Shown here piece by piece: positions 17,849-26,291 of a stretch of 64,000 nt of DNA (position 1 is its first letter; every line of letters begins with the position of its first letter). Origin of the DNA: CAIQPS01 sp963783835 (GTDB lineage Bacteria > Actinomycetota > Thermoleophilia > RBG-16-64-13); NCBI GenBank assembly GCA_963783835.1, contig CAWAOX010000002.1:1-64000 (forward strand), given 5' to 3'. The notes under the pieces were generated by a model that ran no database searches, was not told where the DNA came from, and saw only the letters and a program-made list of their open reading frames with translations. Made by a program: the position numbers and the translations under genes.

Positions 17849-18778
17849 CTACCCCTCCTTGGGCGGGTCCCCGTCGTAGCCGCCGGACGGGTTGAGAAAG
17901 ATCTCCCCGGGCCTGCCCGGCAGCGGCGTCAGCCAGTCGGGCGAGCTGTGCGGGAAGAGGAGGCGCGCCTGCCAGTGGATGGCGAAGTCCTCGGCCTTGA
18001 CGTCGGGGTAGAGTTTGAACATCATGTCGACCATCTGGGCGCCGGTCTTGGCCGTGTTGTACACCTCTTCGTACTTGTCGAGGTAGTCGACGGACCAGTC
18101 CACGCAGTCGGTGTAGGTGCGGGACGTGTCCTCCTGGACTTCCTCCAGGATCCTGATCTTGGCCGTGTCGCAGTGACCGGGTATGACGATCCGCGGGTCC
18201 AGGTCCATCATGCCGGCGATGTCCTTGCGCCACTTGACCCGCCGCTCCACGTTGCTCTCGATGGGCCACAGGTGGCAGTCGTGGAAGGCCACGTCGGTCG
18301 CGCAGACGACCTTCAGCGACGGGATCCACACGATGGAGTTGTCGATGCTGTCGCCTTCCAGGTCGTCGTAGAAGAGGATCTCCTCTCCCTCGAGCTCCAG
18401 CCGGGGCTCGTGCATGGGCATGGGGATGTACGTCCTGGCCGGGATGTCGGGGCCGAAGCGGTCGATGGCCCACATGTCCACCTTGTCGCTGGAGGTGAAG
18501 ACGATGTCTTTGACCGCGGTCGGCAGGCCGACGACCTTGGCGTTGGGGAAGGCGGCGTGGAGCACCTCCACCCCGAAGTGGTGATCCGGGTGGAAGTGGG
18601 AGACGTAGATGTGGGTGAGGTTCTTCCTCATCGGGATCATCTGGGCGACCATCTTGTGGCTGTCGCTGAGGCACTGCGACGCGTCGATGAGGATGGCGTC
18701 CCTCTCCCCGTAGATCAGCGTCGAGTTGCTGTTGAAGCCCAGATAGCTGTGCAGAAACACCTTGTACTTGAGCGCCAC
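17849..18778 (-). CDS. Metallo-beta-lactamase-fold hydrolase
   Basis: 309 residues. The MBL metal-binding signature appears as HFHPDHHFG (about residues 61-69). Further ligands are CATDVAFHD and PGHCDTAK. The opening strand pair is STLIYGERDAILIDASQ. The chain continues about 100 residues past the core with an aromatic, acidic helical tail (VDWSVDYLDKYEEVYNTAK), which resembles the Arg/Lys-type tails of MBL hydrolases in xenobiotic or lactone degradation. No flavodoxin or rhodanese domain is fused. It is a cytoplasmic zinc or iron hydrolase of unknown substrate. It converges with the TIG gene only 32 bases away. Confidence 0.82.
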   Translation of the reverse strand: MALKYKVFLHSYLGFNSNSTLIYGERDAILIDASQCLSDSHKMVAQMIPMRKNLTHIYVSHFHPDHHFGVEVLHAAFPNAKVVGLPTAVKDIVFTSSDKVDMWAIDRFGPDIPARTYIPMPMHEPRLELEGEEILFYDDLEGDSIDNSIVWIPSLKVVCATDVAFHDCHLWPIESNVERRVKWRKDIAGMMDLDPRIVIPGHCDTAKIRILEEVQEDTSRTYTDCVDWSVDYLDKYEEVYNTAKTGAQMVDMMFKLYPDVKAEDFAIHWQARLLFPHSSPDWLTPLPGRPGEIFLNPSGGYDGDPPKEG

Positions 18779-19018
18779 GTTGCTCCCCCTGTGTGTACTT
18801 GCGCGGGTCGGGCTCGCATAGATTTACCACAACGCCGCCCGGCGGCCAATCATACGATAGTAGAACTTCGGAGATGCCCGGCGCCGGCGATTCCTCCCTC
18901 GCGCCCGCGGGCGCTACCCCGCTGGGATCACCGGCGCCAGCAGGAAAACCCATTGAAGAACTGGCGCGGCTTCTCCACATTCTCGAGCTGATGGAAGTGC
19001 CACCACTATCCGCCTTGT

Positions 19019-21094
19019 TCAGGCGGTACCGCCGCCGCGAAGATCAGGTCGCATAGGCGTGCATCCCCCGATGCCCCCAGTCGGCGACAGCACCAGCACG
19101 GCCAGGTCGTCTTTCAAAGCCCCGCCGGAAAAGGCCAGCACCTCTTCGAGAACCCGATCCGGGAGGCGCTCCACGGGCACCTGCGCATCGCGGATGAGAG
19201 CCTCCAACCGCTGGTCCCCGAAGAAATCGCCGTTGCGACGGGCCTCGATCACCCCGTCGGTGTAGAGGACCAGCCGGTCGTCGACGCCCAGGTCCGCTCT
19301 TGACGCCTTCCATTCCGCATCGGTGAAGACGCCGAGAGGGTAGGAACGCGAGCGCAGCCTCTCCACCTCGCCCGAGGCCCTCTTGAGAAGCACATCCGGG
19401 TGGCCCGCGGAGGCATAGCTGAGACAGCCGGTTCCTTTCTCCAGCAGGCCCAGAAAGACCGTCACGAACCCCGGCAGGTTTTTCTCGATAAGAAGCTGGT
19501 TGGTGTGTCTCAGGACCTCCGCCGGCCGGAGAGACTGGTGCGTGAAAGCATGTACCACGTCCTTGACGAGAGTGGCCGTCCGCGCAGCCTCTATCCCGTG
19601 ACCGGCCACATCGCCTATGAGGATGGCGACGCTTCCTTCCTTGACCTCGAACACGTCATAGAAGTCCCCGCCCACGCGGGCGGCTTCGGTGGCAGAACGG
19701 TAGAGATGGCCCAGCTTGAACGGGCCGATCGCGGAGGGGATGTTCAGAAGCGCCTGCTGGAGGTACTCGGCGATGCCGAGTTGCTGCTCATAGAGACGCT
19801 CGTTCTCGGCGGCCAGCAAACGGAAGCGTTCCTCGCTCGCCTCGAGCCCCTGCATCAGCTTCTCTCGATCTTTGATTGACTGAGAGAGCACCGCTTCACG
19901 CGCCGCCGCCCGGCGGCGGACGTACTCGCCGGTGACGCCGGCCAGCCAGGCGGCCAGAGCCCACAGCATTATCGACATCACGATGGCCGGCCAGAAGACG
20001 GTACGGCCGAAGTCGGTGAGGAACGCGAAGTAGGCAGCTCCGCCGACGAGAGCCACGATCACCCCCGGCACCGGCCCCACGGTGACGGCCGCGACCACCG
20101 CGATCAGAGCGGCGGCCGCGCCGGGAATGCCGAGATAGTCACTTGGGGAATCGAACCGGCCTATGACGATGAAGAGCGCCACCTCGAGGAGCGACGCGAC
20201 CAGTGTCACCAGGAGGACTCCCTTACGGTGAAGCTGCTGCTCTTCCAGCCGGCGCGCCCAGCGGCGGCGGCGGGCTCCCGGGCGCACCCGCGCGGTCACG
20301 TCCTGGAGCGAGAACACCAACGCCTCCACCTCACCCCAATCGTCCAGCAACGGGGTGAGGTTCCAGTCCCAATATGTCACCCCCCACTCCGGGTGATCGG
20401 GAAACTCGAAGGCCCGCGCCTCCATGGCGATCGGTTCCTTCCTACGACGGACCTCCTCAAAAACCGTCAGGGCGTCCGAAGGATAAAACTCGAAGTGATT
20501 GTGACCGGGGAAGTCATCGATTTCCTTCTGACAGGCTCTGGCGTAGGCCTCGTTGACTCGAATGAAGTTGAAGTCGCGGTCGAGCAAGACGAGGGGGGTG
20601 AGCGAGTGTTCGAAGAAGGCGTCGAGGTAGGCGGATTCGGCCGGCTCGAGCAGGCTCAGGGGCAGAGGCGAGTCGGCGCGAGCGCGCTCCCGGCCTTCCC
20701 GATAGAAGGTCAGGCTGATAAGCGTGCCGCCCTCAGGGGCGGAGTAGAGCGCGAGGTGGTCGGAGAGCTTGGCCATGAGCGGCAGGCCCAGGCCGCGCGT
20801 GTGCTGCTGCTTGAGCCGGTCGGGCGTCTGGAACTCGCCCGGGCCTTTCACCTGGACCTCCAGCCTGTCGGGGCGCAGGAGCACTTTGATCTCGACCCGG
20901 CCCTTCACCGGCGCGTGCTCGATCGCGTTGGCAGCGGCCTCGGAGGTAAGCAGGGTGATGTCGAACGACCGGGCTTCCCCGAAACCGGCTTCCGCCGCTA
21001 TCTCGGCGACAAAGCGCCGCGCCCGGGAGAGTTCGGCGAGGTCGGGCGAGAGAACGAGCGACCGGGTGCTCCGGCTCTTGATGCCGTCACTCAC
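19019..21094 (-). CDS. Membrane PP2C (SpoIIE) phosphatase with fused anti-sigma-type ATPase and PAS domain
   Basis: 691 residues. The N-terminal 135 residues form an RsbW/SpoIIAB-like HATPase (LTSEAAANAIEHAPVKG, the N-box; GLGLPLMAKLSDHLAL, the G-box). Residues about 150-265 are PAS (LDRDFNFIRVNEAYARACQK). Four hydrophobic segments lie at about 290-410, then a coiled coil (ASEERFRLLAAENERLYEQQ). The SpoIIE phosphatase domain has ARVGGDFYDVFEV, GDVAGHGIEAA, YASAGHPDVLL, LYTDGVIEAR and KDDLAVLVL, with all metal-binding aspartates. Carrying both the kinase-type and phosphatase-type domains lets one protein set the phosphorylation of an anti-anti-sigma factor. The start overlaps the STAS gene by 8 bases, and that protein is its probable substrate. 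The signal is unknown. Confidence 0.85.
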   Translation of the reverse strand: MSDGIKSRSTRSLVLSPDLAELSRARRFVAEIAAEAGFGEARSFDITLLTSEAAANAIEHAPVKGRVEIKVLLRPDRLEVQVKGPGEFQTPDRLKQQHTRGLGLPLMAKLSDHLALYSAPEGGTLISLTFYREGRERARADSPLPLSLLEPAESAYLDAFFEHSLTPLVLLDRDFNFIRVNEAYARACQKEIDDFPGHNHFEFYPSDALTVFEEVRRRKEPIAMEARAFEFPDHPEWGVTYWDWNLTPLLDDWGEVEALVFSLQDVTARVRPGARRRRWARRLEEQQLHRKGVLLVTLVASLLEVALFIVIGRFDSPSDYLGIPGAAAALIAVVAAVTVGPVPGVIVALVGGAAYFAFLTDFGRTVFWPAIVMSIMLWALAAWLAGVTGEYVRRRAAAREAVLSQSIKDREKLMQGLEASEERFRLLAAENERLYEQQLGIAEYLQQALLNIPSAIGPFKLGHLYRSATEAARVGGDFYDVFEVKEGSVAILIGDVAGHGIEAARTATLVKDVVHAFTHQSLRPAEVLRHTNQLLIEKNLPGFVTVFLGLLEKGTGCLSYASAGHPDVLLKRASGEVERLRSRSYPLGVFTDAEWKASRADLGVDDRLVLYTDGVIEARRNGDFFGDQRLEALIRDAQVPVERLPDRVLEEVLAFSGGALKDDLAVLVLSPTGGIGGCTPMRPDLRGGGTA

Positions 21095-21416
21095 GGAACT
21101 CGGTAAGGTCGGCCAGGATCCGGAAGCGAGGGTCGGACGTGAGCCCGACGATCTCGAAAACCCGCCGGAGGTTGTGATTCGGCCCTACGACGCCCAGCCA
21201 AGAGCGCCCCTCCATCTGCCGCACCGCCTGCAGCAGCACGTTCAGCCCTCCGCTGTCCACGAACGGGCAGCCGGTCAGATCGAGCAGCACAGACGAGTGG
21301 TAGCTGCCGGAGTGCAACTCGACGGCGGCGGCAAGCTCCGCGGCGGTCGCCATGTCGATATCACCGTCCACGCACAGGACGGGGATGGTCTCGTGCGAAG
21401 ATACCGAGAGGTCCAT
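21087..21416 (-). CDS. STAS-domain anti-sigma factor antagonist
   Basis: 109 residues forming one STAS domain: VLCVDGDIDMATAAELAAAV, then VLLDLTGCPFVDSGGLNVLL, with the phosphorylatable Ser at residue 55. The closing helix is RRVFEIVGL. It belongs to the RsbV/SpoIIAA family, whose unphosphorylated form binds an anti-sigma kinase and frees a sigma factor. It lies first in a two-gene unit, overlapping the SpoIIE phosphatase that probably dephosphorylates it. No alternative sigma factor is encoded nearby, so the downstream target is elsewhere or is not a sigma factor. Confidence 0.85.
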   Translation of the reverse strand: MDLSVSSHETIPVLCVDGDIDMATAAELAAAVELHSGSYHSSVLLDLTGCPFVDSGGLNVLLQAVRQMEGRSWLGVVGPNHNLRRVFEIVGLTSDPRFRILADLTEFRE

Positions 21417-21557
21417 CCGGCCCCTTTCTGCCGTACCGGCCGCGAGTCGGCGCTCGGGCGCGCAGAGAGCTCCCGGCAGCCTGAGCAGTCGCGCTCAGCT
21501 ACCCCAAGGAAGGCGAAGCTAAACCAGTTTGACAGCCACTGAGAGCTCGGCCGCCCC

Positions 21558-23597
21558 TCAGAGTTCGGCGACGGAGTGGAACCCCTCGTGCACGGCATCG
21601 ATGATATGGCGCGGCCGCACGCAGTCTCCTACCACGAAGACCCGCGGCGCCGCGTTCCTCAACTCGTCGACGACGATGCTCCGCGGAGTCATGCCCAGGG
21701 CCAGGACCACGGTGTCGGCGGGGATGTCCATCCGGATGCCTCCCGCCGCCCCGGCCGCCGCGCCCGGCGCGGCGCCGGACCCCGCTTCTGGCATCTCCTG
21801 CACCGTCACCCCGTCTGCCCGGATCTCGACGACCTTCGCCCCGGTCCGCACCTCCGCCCCGGCTTCGGCCAACAGTTCCAGAAGCATGCCCCGGTTGATG
21901 AAATTGAAGTCCAGGGCCGCTTCGGGCAGCATCTCCACCACGGTCACCTGCTTGCCCTGCCGGGCGAGGTGCAGGGCCGTCTCGCAACCTATGCCTCCGC
22001 CGCCGGCCACCACCACCCTGTCGCCAGTCTCGGCGTCCCCGCTGCACACGTCGCCCGCCCACACGGCCCCGGCCTCTTCGATCCCCGGTATGGCCGGCCT
22101 AATGGGGTCGGCTCCAACCGCTATGATCAGACGGTCGGGCTTCTCGGCCGCCACCCGCCATGCGTCGGCCATCACTCCCAGCCGCACGTCGACGCCGAGG
22201 GCACTGACCCGGGAGCGCAGGAAGCGCAGGAACCGCTTGAGCTCGTCCTTGAAGCCCGGGCCGGCGGCCGCCGACAAGTTGCCCCCCAGCGAGAAGCTCC
22301 GCTCGAACAACACCACCTTGTGACCCCGCTCGGCGGCGGTGATGGCCGCCTGCAGGCCGGCGGGCCCGCCTCCCACCACCACGACCTTCCGCGGCAGCGG
22401 CGAGACCGGCGGCAGCGCCGCCATCTCGGTCTCGATCCCCGCCCAGGGGTTCACGGCGCAGCGCACGGGGATGAACCGGGCCACCCGGGCCAGACACTCG
22501 TTACAGCGGATGCAGGGAATGACCTCTTCTTGGAAGCCGTGGAAGGTCTTACCCGGCAGACAAGGATCGGCGAGCAACGCCCGGGCCATCCCCACCATGT
22601 CGGCCTGTCCGGTCGCGATGATCCGCTCCGCCAGGTCCAGGTCCACAACGGCGCCGACTGCCGTCACGGGCTTACTGACCGTCTGCTTCAGCCGGGCTGC
22701 GAAATGCACGTTCTTGCCTTGCGGCAGGAAGTAGGCGGGATGGACGTAGGGGATCAGCCGCATCTCCCCCATGGTGCCGCAGGACGCGTGGAACAGGTCC
22801 ACATGATCCTCGATCAGCTTCGCGAACTGCAGACCTTCCTCCTGAGTGAGGCCGCCCGGCACCAGTTCGTCGGCGCTGAAGCGGTATTCGATCGCCAGTT
22901 CCGGGCCGCAAAGCTCCCTGACGCGGGAGAGGACGCGAAGCGGGAAGCGGGCCCGGTTCTCCAGACTCCCCCCGTACTCGTCGGTGCGCCGGTTGGTGCG
23001 CGGAGAGGTGAACTGGGCCAAGAGCCAGCCGTGACCGCCGTGGAGCAGGATCATGTCGAAGCCGGCCTTCTTGACCCTAAGGGCCGCCTGAGCGTAGTTC
23101 TCGATGACCTGCTCGATGAGGTCGCGGTCCATCACCTGCACGTCGATCTTTCGGCCGAGCAGGGCCTCGTGGAGCTGGCTGGTCATCACCGACGGGGCGA
23201 TGGGCGGGCGATCGCCGATCAGCCCCGGCATGGTCTGCCCGCCGCCGTGGCACAGCTCGATGGAAGCCAGGGCGCCGTAGCGGTGGATACCGTCCGCGAT
23301 ACGGCTGAGGCCCGGGATCTTGTTGTCGTGATCGAGAAAGAGCTGGCCCGCGTGGGTGATGCCGTAGTCGGAATCGATCGCGCTCTCACCCACGGTGACG
23401 ATGCCGGCGCCGCCCCGGGCTTTCGCCCGGTAGTAGTCGACCAGTTCGGTGGATGCCGATCCGTCGACGTTCGCCAGGCAGACCAGGGTAGGGGCCGCCT
23501 CGATACGGTTCTTTGCGGTGAGCGGGCCTATCCGCAATGGTCGACGCAGCGCGTCGAAGTGCGCCGGATCGTAGGGGGCCCCGTCAGAGATGGTCAT
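21558..23597 (-). CDS. NADH:flavin oxidoreductase with Fe-S cluster (2,4-dienoyl-CoA reductase/FadH type)
   Basis: 679 residues from the ATG at 23597, whose A is shared with the upstream gene's TGA (ATGA overlap). The first 350 residues are an Old Yellow Enzyme TIM barrel (LRIGPLTAKNRIEAAPTLVC; LLHGGHGWLLAQFTSPRTNRR; SCGTMGEMR). A 4Fe-4S site follows (CIRCNECLARVARF with a further Cys in RCAVNPW). Two Rossmann domains come last, with FAD (VVVGGGPAGLQAAI) and NAD(P)H (VVVAGGGGIGCETALHLA) loops. This architecture covers dienoyl-CoA reductase, trimethylamine dehydrogenase and enoate or bile-acid reductases. The substrate cannot be fixed. Translation is probably coupled to the TfoX-like gene. Confidence 0.87.
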   Translation of the reverse strand: MTISDGAPYDPAHFDALRRPLRIGPLTAKNRIEAAPTLVCLANVDGSASTELVDYYRAKARGGAGIVTVGESAIDSDYGITHAGQLFLDHDNKIPGLSRIADGIHRYGALASIELCHGGGQTMPGLIGDRPPIAPSVMTSQLHEALLGRKIDVQVMDRDLIEQVIENYAQAALRVKKAGFDMILLHGGHGWLLAQFTSPRTNRRTDEYGGSLENRARFPLRVLSRVRELCGPELAIEYRFSADELVPGGLTQEEGLQFAKLIEDHVDLFHASCGTMGEMRLIPYVHPAYFLPQGKNVHFAARLKQTVSKPVTAVGAVVDLDLAERIIATGQADMVGMARALLADPCLPGKTFHGFQEEVIPCIRCNECLARVARFIPVRCAVNPWAGIETEMAALPPVSPLPRKVVVVGGGPAGLQAAITAAERGHKVVLFERSFSLGGNLSAAAGPGFKDELKRFLRFLRSRVSALGVDVRLGVMADAWRVAAEKPDRLIIAVGADPIRPAIPGIEEAGAVWAGDVCSGDAETGDRVVVAGGGGIGCETALHLARQGKQVTVVEMLPEAALDFNFINRGMLLELLAEAGAEVRTGAKVVEIRADGVTVQEMPEAGSGAAPGAAAGAAGGIRMDIPADTVVLALGMTPRSIVVDELRNAAPRVFVVGDCVRPRHIIDAVHEGFHSVAEL

Positions 23598-23992
23598 GTC
23601 ACGCTTCCCTTCGGATCGGTATTCGGACCGGCGCCCTTCTTCGGTTTCGGCTGTTTCGGCGGCATGGCCGCGGCGAACTCCACCGAACGGCGCATCCACT
23701 CGTCCATCGCAGCGGAGTCGCTCCAGACCGCCTCGGGCATGGCCACGTATTCCTTCATCGGCCGGCCGGGGATTGGCTCGAAGGGCTTGGCCTCCAACTC
23801 GGTCTCGAGCGCGGCCCTCGCCTCGGGCGGGAGCCTGAGGAACAACTGCTTTCCGTAGACACCGGCAAACATGTTGCCGTTTATGTAGAAAGCGGGACAG
23901 CCGAACATCTTCCGGCGCTCGATGAGGCCGAATGGCTCCGCCGTTTCGTCGAGTATCCGGCTGAGTTCGGTCGAAGGCTTCTCCCAATCCAC
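23594..23992 (-). CDS. TfoX N-terminal domain protein
   Basis: 132 residues from a GTG with GGAGG six bases upstream; the frame extends further but lacks a site. KMFGCPAFYINGNMFAGVYG is the TfoX_N signature, followed by LFLRLPPEARAALE. The C-terminal Lys/Pro-rich tail ends KQPKPKKGAGPNTDPKG. In proteobacteria TfoX promotes competence. In actinobacteria stand-alone TfoX_N proteins are common and of unknown role. It precedes and overlaps the flavin oxidoreductase, so the two are co-translated; the functional link is unclear. Confidence 0.82.
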   Translation of the reverse strand: MDWEKPSTELSRILDETAEPFGLIERRKMFGCPAFYINGNMFAGVYGKQLFLRLPPEARAALETELEAKPFEPIPGRPMKEYVAMPEAVWSDSAAMDEWMRRSVEFAAAMPPKQPKPKKGAGPNTDPKGSVT

Positions 23993-24224
23993 GGTGCTCC
24001 TCCTCTCGCTGAGTAGGGGCGGCGCAGGCCTCGCCGCCCCGCTTCCGGGCGCGCCTGGCCACCGGGCGGGCACGCCATCTCAAGCCGCCCCCCGATTCTA
24101 CCGATATTACCGGTGAGGAAGTGAGCGACACCCGGCCGCCCCTCTGCGACTTTCGTTGGATCGACGGTCGGCAGGGCTCTTGTTAGCCTCTCGACCGTGA
24201 GGGCAAAGCCTCCGGAGGTATACG

Positions 24225-25856
24225 GTGATCAACATAGTGAAGCGCAGTCTGCTGGCGGTGAGCGCCTTGGCGCTCGCTTTCGGGATCCTGGCCGCGGGCC
24301 CTGTCCCCTCTGCCTTCGCCGACGACAGTTATCAGGTGCGCCTCGTCGCCACTCCGCTCAAGAACACCAGCCCGTCGTTCATCGCACCGCTCGGCGACTA
24401 CCTCGCCTGGACCGGCACGTACAAAGGCGTCTCCAAGATGTTCATCTACGACCTGCTTGCCGGCCAGAACGCCTATATCAACCCCGGACCCTCCGGCTCC
24501 TACTACAACCCGGCGGCCGAGGGCGACTACGTAGTGTTCCAGGGTTCGACCGCGGGCGGCTACGACGACATCTACCTGTACGACCGCGATGCGGCCAAGG
24601 TCACGATCATCAGTTCCCTGGGGCTCGATGGGGATCAGGGCGACTGGAGCCCGCGCATCCAGGGCGGCCGGGTGGTATGGGAGAAAGACACGGCCGATCC
24701 CGCGACGGGATCAGGCATCTACCTCTACGACATCGCCACGCGTGAAAAGATAGCGATCATAGTCGGCCCCGAGTACCGCGACCCGGATATCTGGGGCGAC
24801 TACGTGGTATGCGTCAAGAACGCAGCCTCCGAAGCCGGGCCCAACGCCACCGAGATAGTCCTCTACAACCTGAACACCGCCGAGTCCAAGGTCATCGCGA
24901 GCGGAGGCAAGAACAACGAGCACGCCCGCATCGACGGAGGCAAGATCGTATGGTCCAGCGGCAACGTGTGGACTCCGGAGACCACGACCAACTGGTCCAC
25001 CACCTATCAGATCTATCTCTACGACATCGGCAGCGGCGAGACCTCGGTGCTGACCAACGACGCCGCGGGCAACCTCTACCCGGCCATCGGGGGCGACCTG
25101 GTAGCCTGGCAGACGTGGACCCCCTCGACCATCAAGGGCTACCACATATCTACGGGCACCACTTCTGACATCTCCCTCCACGGCGACACGGCCAATTCGC
25201 CCGAGATCGACGGCACCCGGGTGGCGTGGTACGGCGGCAAGGGGCTCTACTACGCGGTCCCGGCCTCCGAAGCCACCCGTTTCCCCGACGTGCCCACCGG
25301 CCACCATTACCTCACCGCGGTCGAGGGCGTCGCGTCCAAGGGCATCATGACCGGCTACGGCGATGGGAACTTCGGTCCCAACGACTGGCTCATCCACCAG
25401 CAGTTCGCGGAGATGATCGACCTGACCATGGGGTACCCGGTGACCGAGCAGGACCTCTTCGACTTCACCGACAAGCCCCCGATAGTGCATCTCGAGAATA
25501 CGCTCTATCCCTATCACTACGTGGCGGTGGCCGCCCTCAACGGCGTGGTCGTGGCCTACAGCGACGGCACGTTCAGGCCCCTCTACCGGGAGAGGCGTAA
25601 CGAGGCTATCGAGGCAGCGGTAAGAGCAGGAATGGCTCACCTCGCGCAGCCCGCCGACGACTACACGGGTCACCTTACCGATCCCGATGTCGTGACCGCC
25701 GAAGCGCTGCGCGTCGCCGAGTTCAACGGTCTTCTCGACAATATCGTGGGACCCGACGGGACTCTGACGAGCTGGGATCCCAACGCCCCCGCCACCCGGG
25801 CGGAGATGGCCCAGATCCTGTGGAACCTCCTGGCGAAGGTCCACCCAGCGACATAG
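24225..25856 (+). CDS. SLH-anchored exported beta-propeller protein
   Basis: 543 residues from a GTG with GGAGG six bases ahead. A signal peptide ends near PSAFADD. Residues about 35-345 contain six or so blades of a TolB/WD40-like propeller with the recurrent motif YDxxAG/TG...PxIxGDxVVW (for example LYDIATREKIAIIVGPEYRD and YLYDIGSGETSVLTNDAAGN). Residues about 355-540 form three S-layer homology repeats: FPDVPTGHHYLTAVEGVASK, then YVAVAALNGVVVAYSDGTFR, then WDPNAPATRAEMAQIL. The protein is therefore expected at the cell surface, bound to secondary wall polymers. It implies an SLH-type cell envelope. The propeller could bind protein or carbohydrate; there are no enzymatic residues. Confidence 0.85.
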   Translation: MINIVKRSLLAVSALALAFGILAAGPVPSAFADDSYQVRLVATPLKNTSPSFIAPLGDYLAWTGTYKGVSKMFIYDLLAGQNAYINPGPSGSYYNPAAEGDYVVFQGSTAGGYDDIYLYDRDAAKVTIISSLGLDGDQGDWSPRIQGGRVVWEKDTADPATGSGIYLYDIATREKIAIIVGPEYRDPDIWGDYVVCVKNAASEAGPNATEIVLYNLNTAESKVIASGGKNNEHARIDGGKIVWSSGNVWTPETTTNWSTTYQIYLYDIGSGETSVLTNDAAGNLYPAIGGDLVAWQTWTPSTIKGYHISTGTTSDISLHGDTANSPEIDGTRVAWYGGKGLYYAVPASEATRFPDVPTGHHYLTAVEGVASKGIMTGYGDGNFGPNDWLIHQQFAEMIDLTMGYPVTEQDLFDFTDKPPIVHLENTLYPYHYVAVAALNGVVVAYSDGTFRPLYRERRNEAIEAAVRAGMAHLAQPADDYTGHLTDPDVVTAEALRVAEFNGLLDNIVGPDGTLTSWDPNAPATRAEMAQILWNLLAKVHPAT

Positions 25857-26020
25857 CCCCCCCTTGACCGGAAGCCAGGCCGGCCCACCGGGGGACCGGC
25901 CTGGCGCAACCGGTTCGATCCCCCCCCGCGGCGTCCGCTTACCCCCAGCGTCGACGCCGCTTTGTCTGCGCGCAGCCACCCCCGTGGCGGCGCCCGGCCA
26001 TGCGGCGTAGACTTCCAGCC

Positions 26021-26291
26021 GTGGAGCCGATCGTTTTCCATATCCGGCCTTTGGTCGAAGCGGACCGGCCCTGGGTGCTCGACATGGTTCTCGAGTGGGG
26101 GGCCGATTTCGTCGTGTCGCGAGGAAGGAAGATGTACCCCCAGGATCTCCCCGGCTTCTGCGCCATCGGCCCCGGGGGCGACCTACTCGGTCTGGCCACC
26201 TACGAGAATCGGGAACTACGACATTCCCATCCGCGACGAGATCGAGCTCGAGATGCCGGTACCCGCCACGCCAGAGGAGGGAGCGACATGA
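26021..26291 (+). pseudogene. GNAT acetyltransferase remnant with internal deletion
   Basis: From GTG 26021: VEPIVFHIRPLVEADRPWVL, VVSRGRKMYPQDLPGFCAIG and GDLLGLATYE match the first third of a GNAT family. The end (YDIPIRDEIELEM), in another frame, matches that family's C-terminus. The acetyl-CoA-binding centre (about 80 residues expected between) is missing, so catalysis is impossible. Its stop overlaps the ATG of the GcvT-SHMT fusion (ATGA at 26288-26291), so its residual translation may still feed the downstream gene. It cannot be explained by a single sequencing indel. Confidence 0.65.

Noticed and set aside
17106..18980. A 624-codon minus-strand frame across the TIG protein and the MBL gene
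   Set aside because: Composition is Arg/Gly/His repetitive and the true genes in other frames have clear motifs.
18779..19018. A short plus-strand frame between the MBL and SpoIIE genes
   Set aside because: No ribosome-binding site and no domain. The stretch appears to hold only the MBL gene's upstream region.
21576..23858. A 760-codon plus-strand frame opposite the FadH-like gene
   Set aside because: It is an antisense shadow; the minus strand has full OYE, Fe-S and Rossmann motifs.
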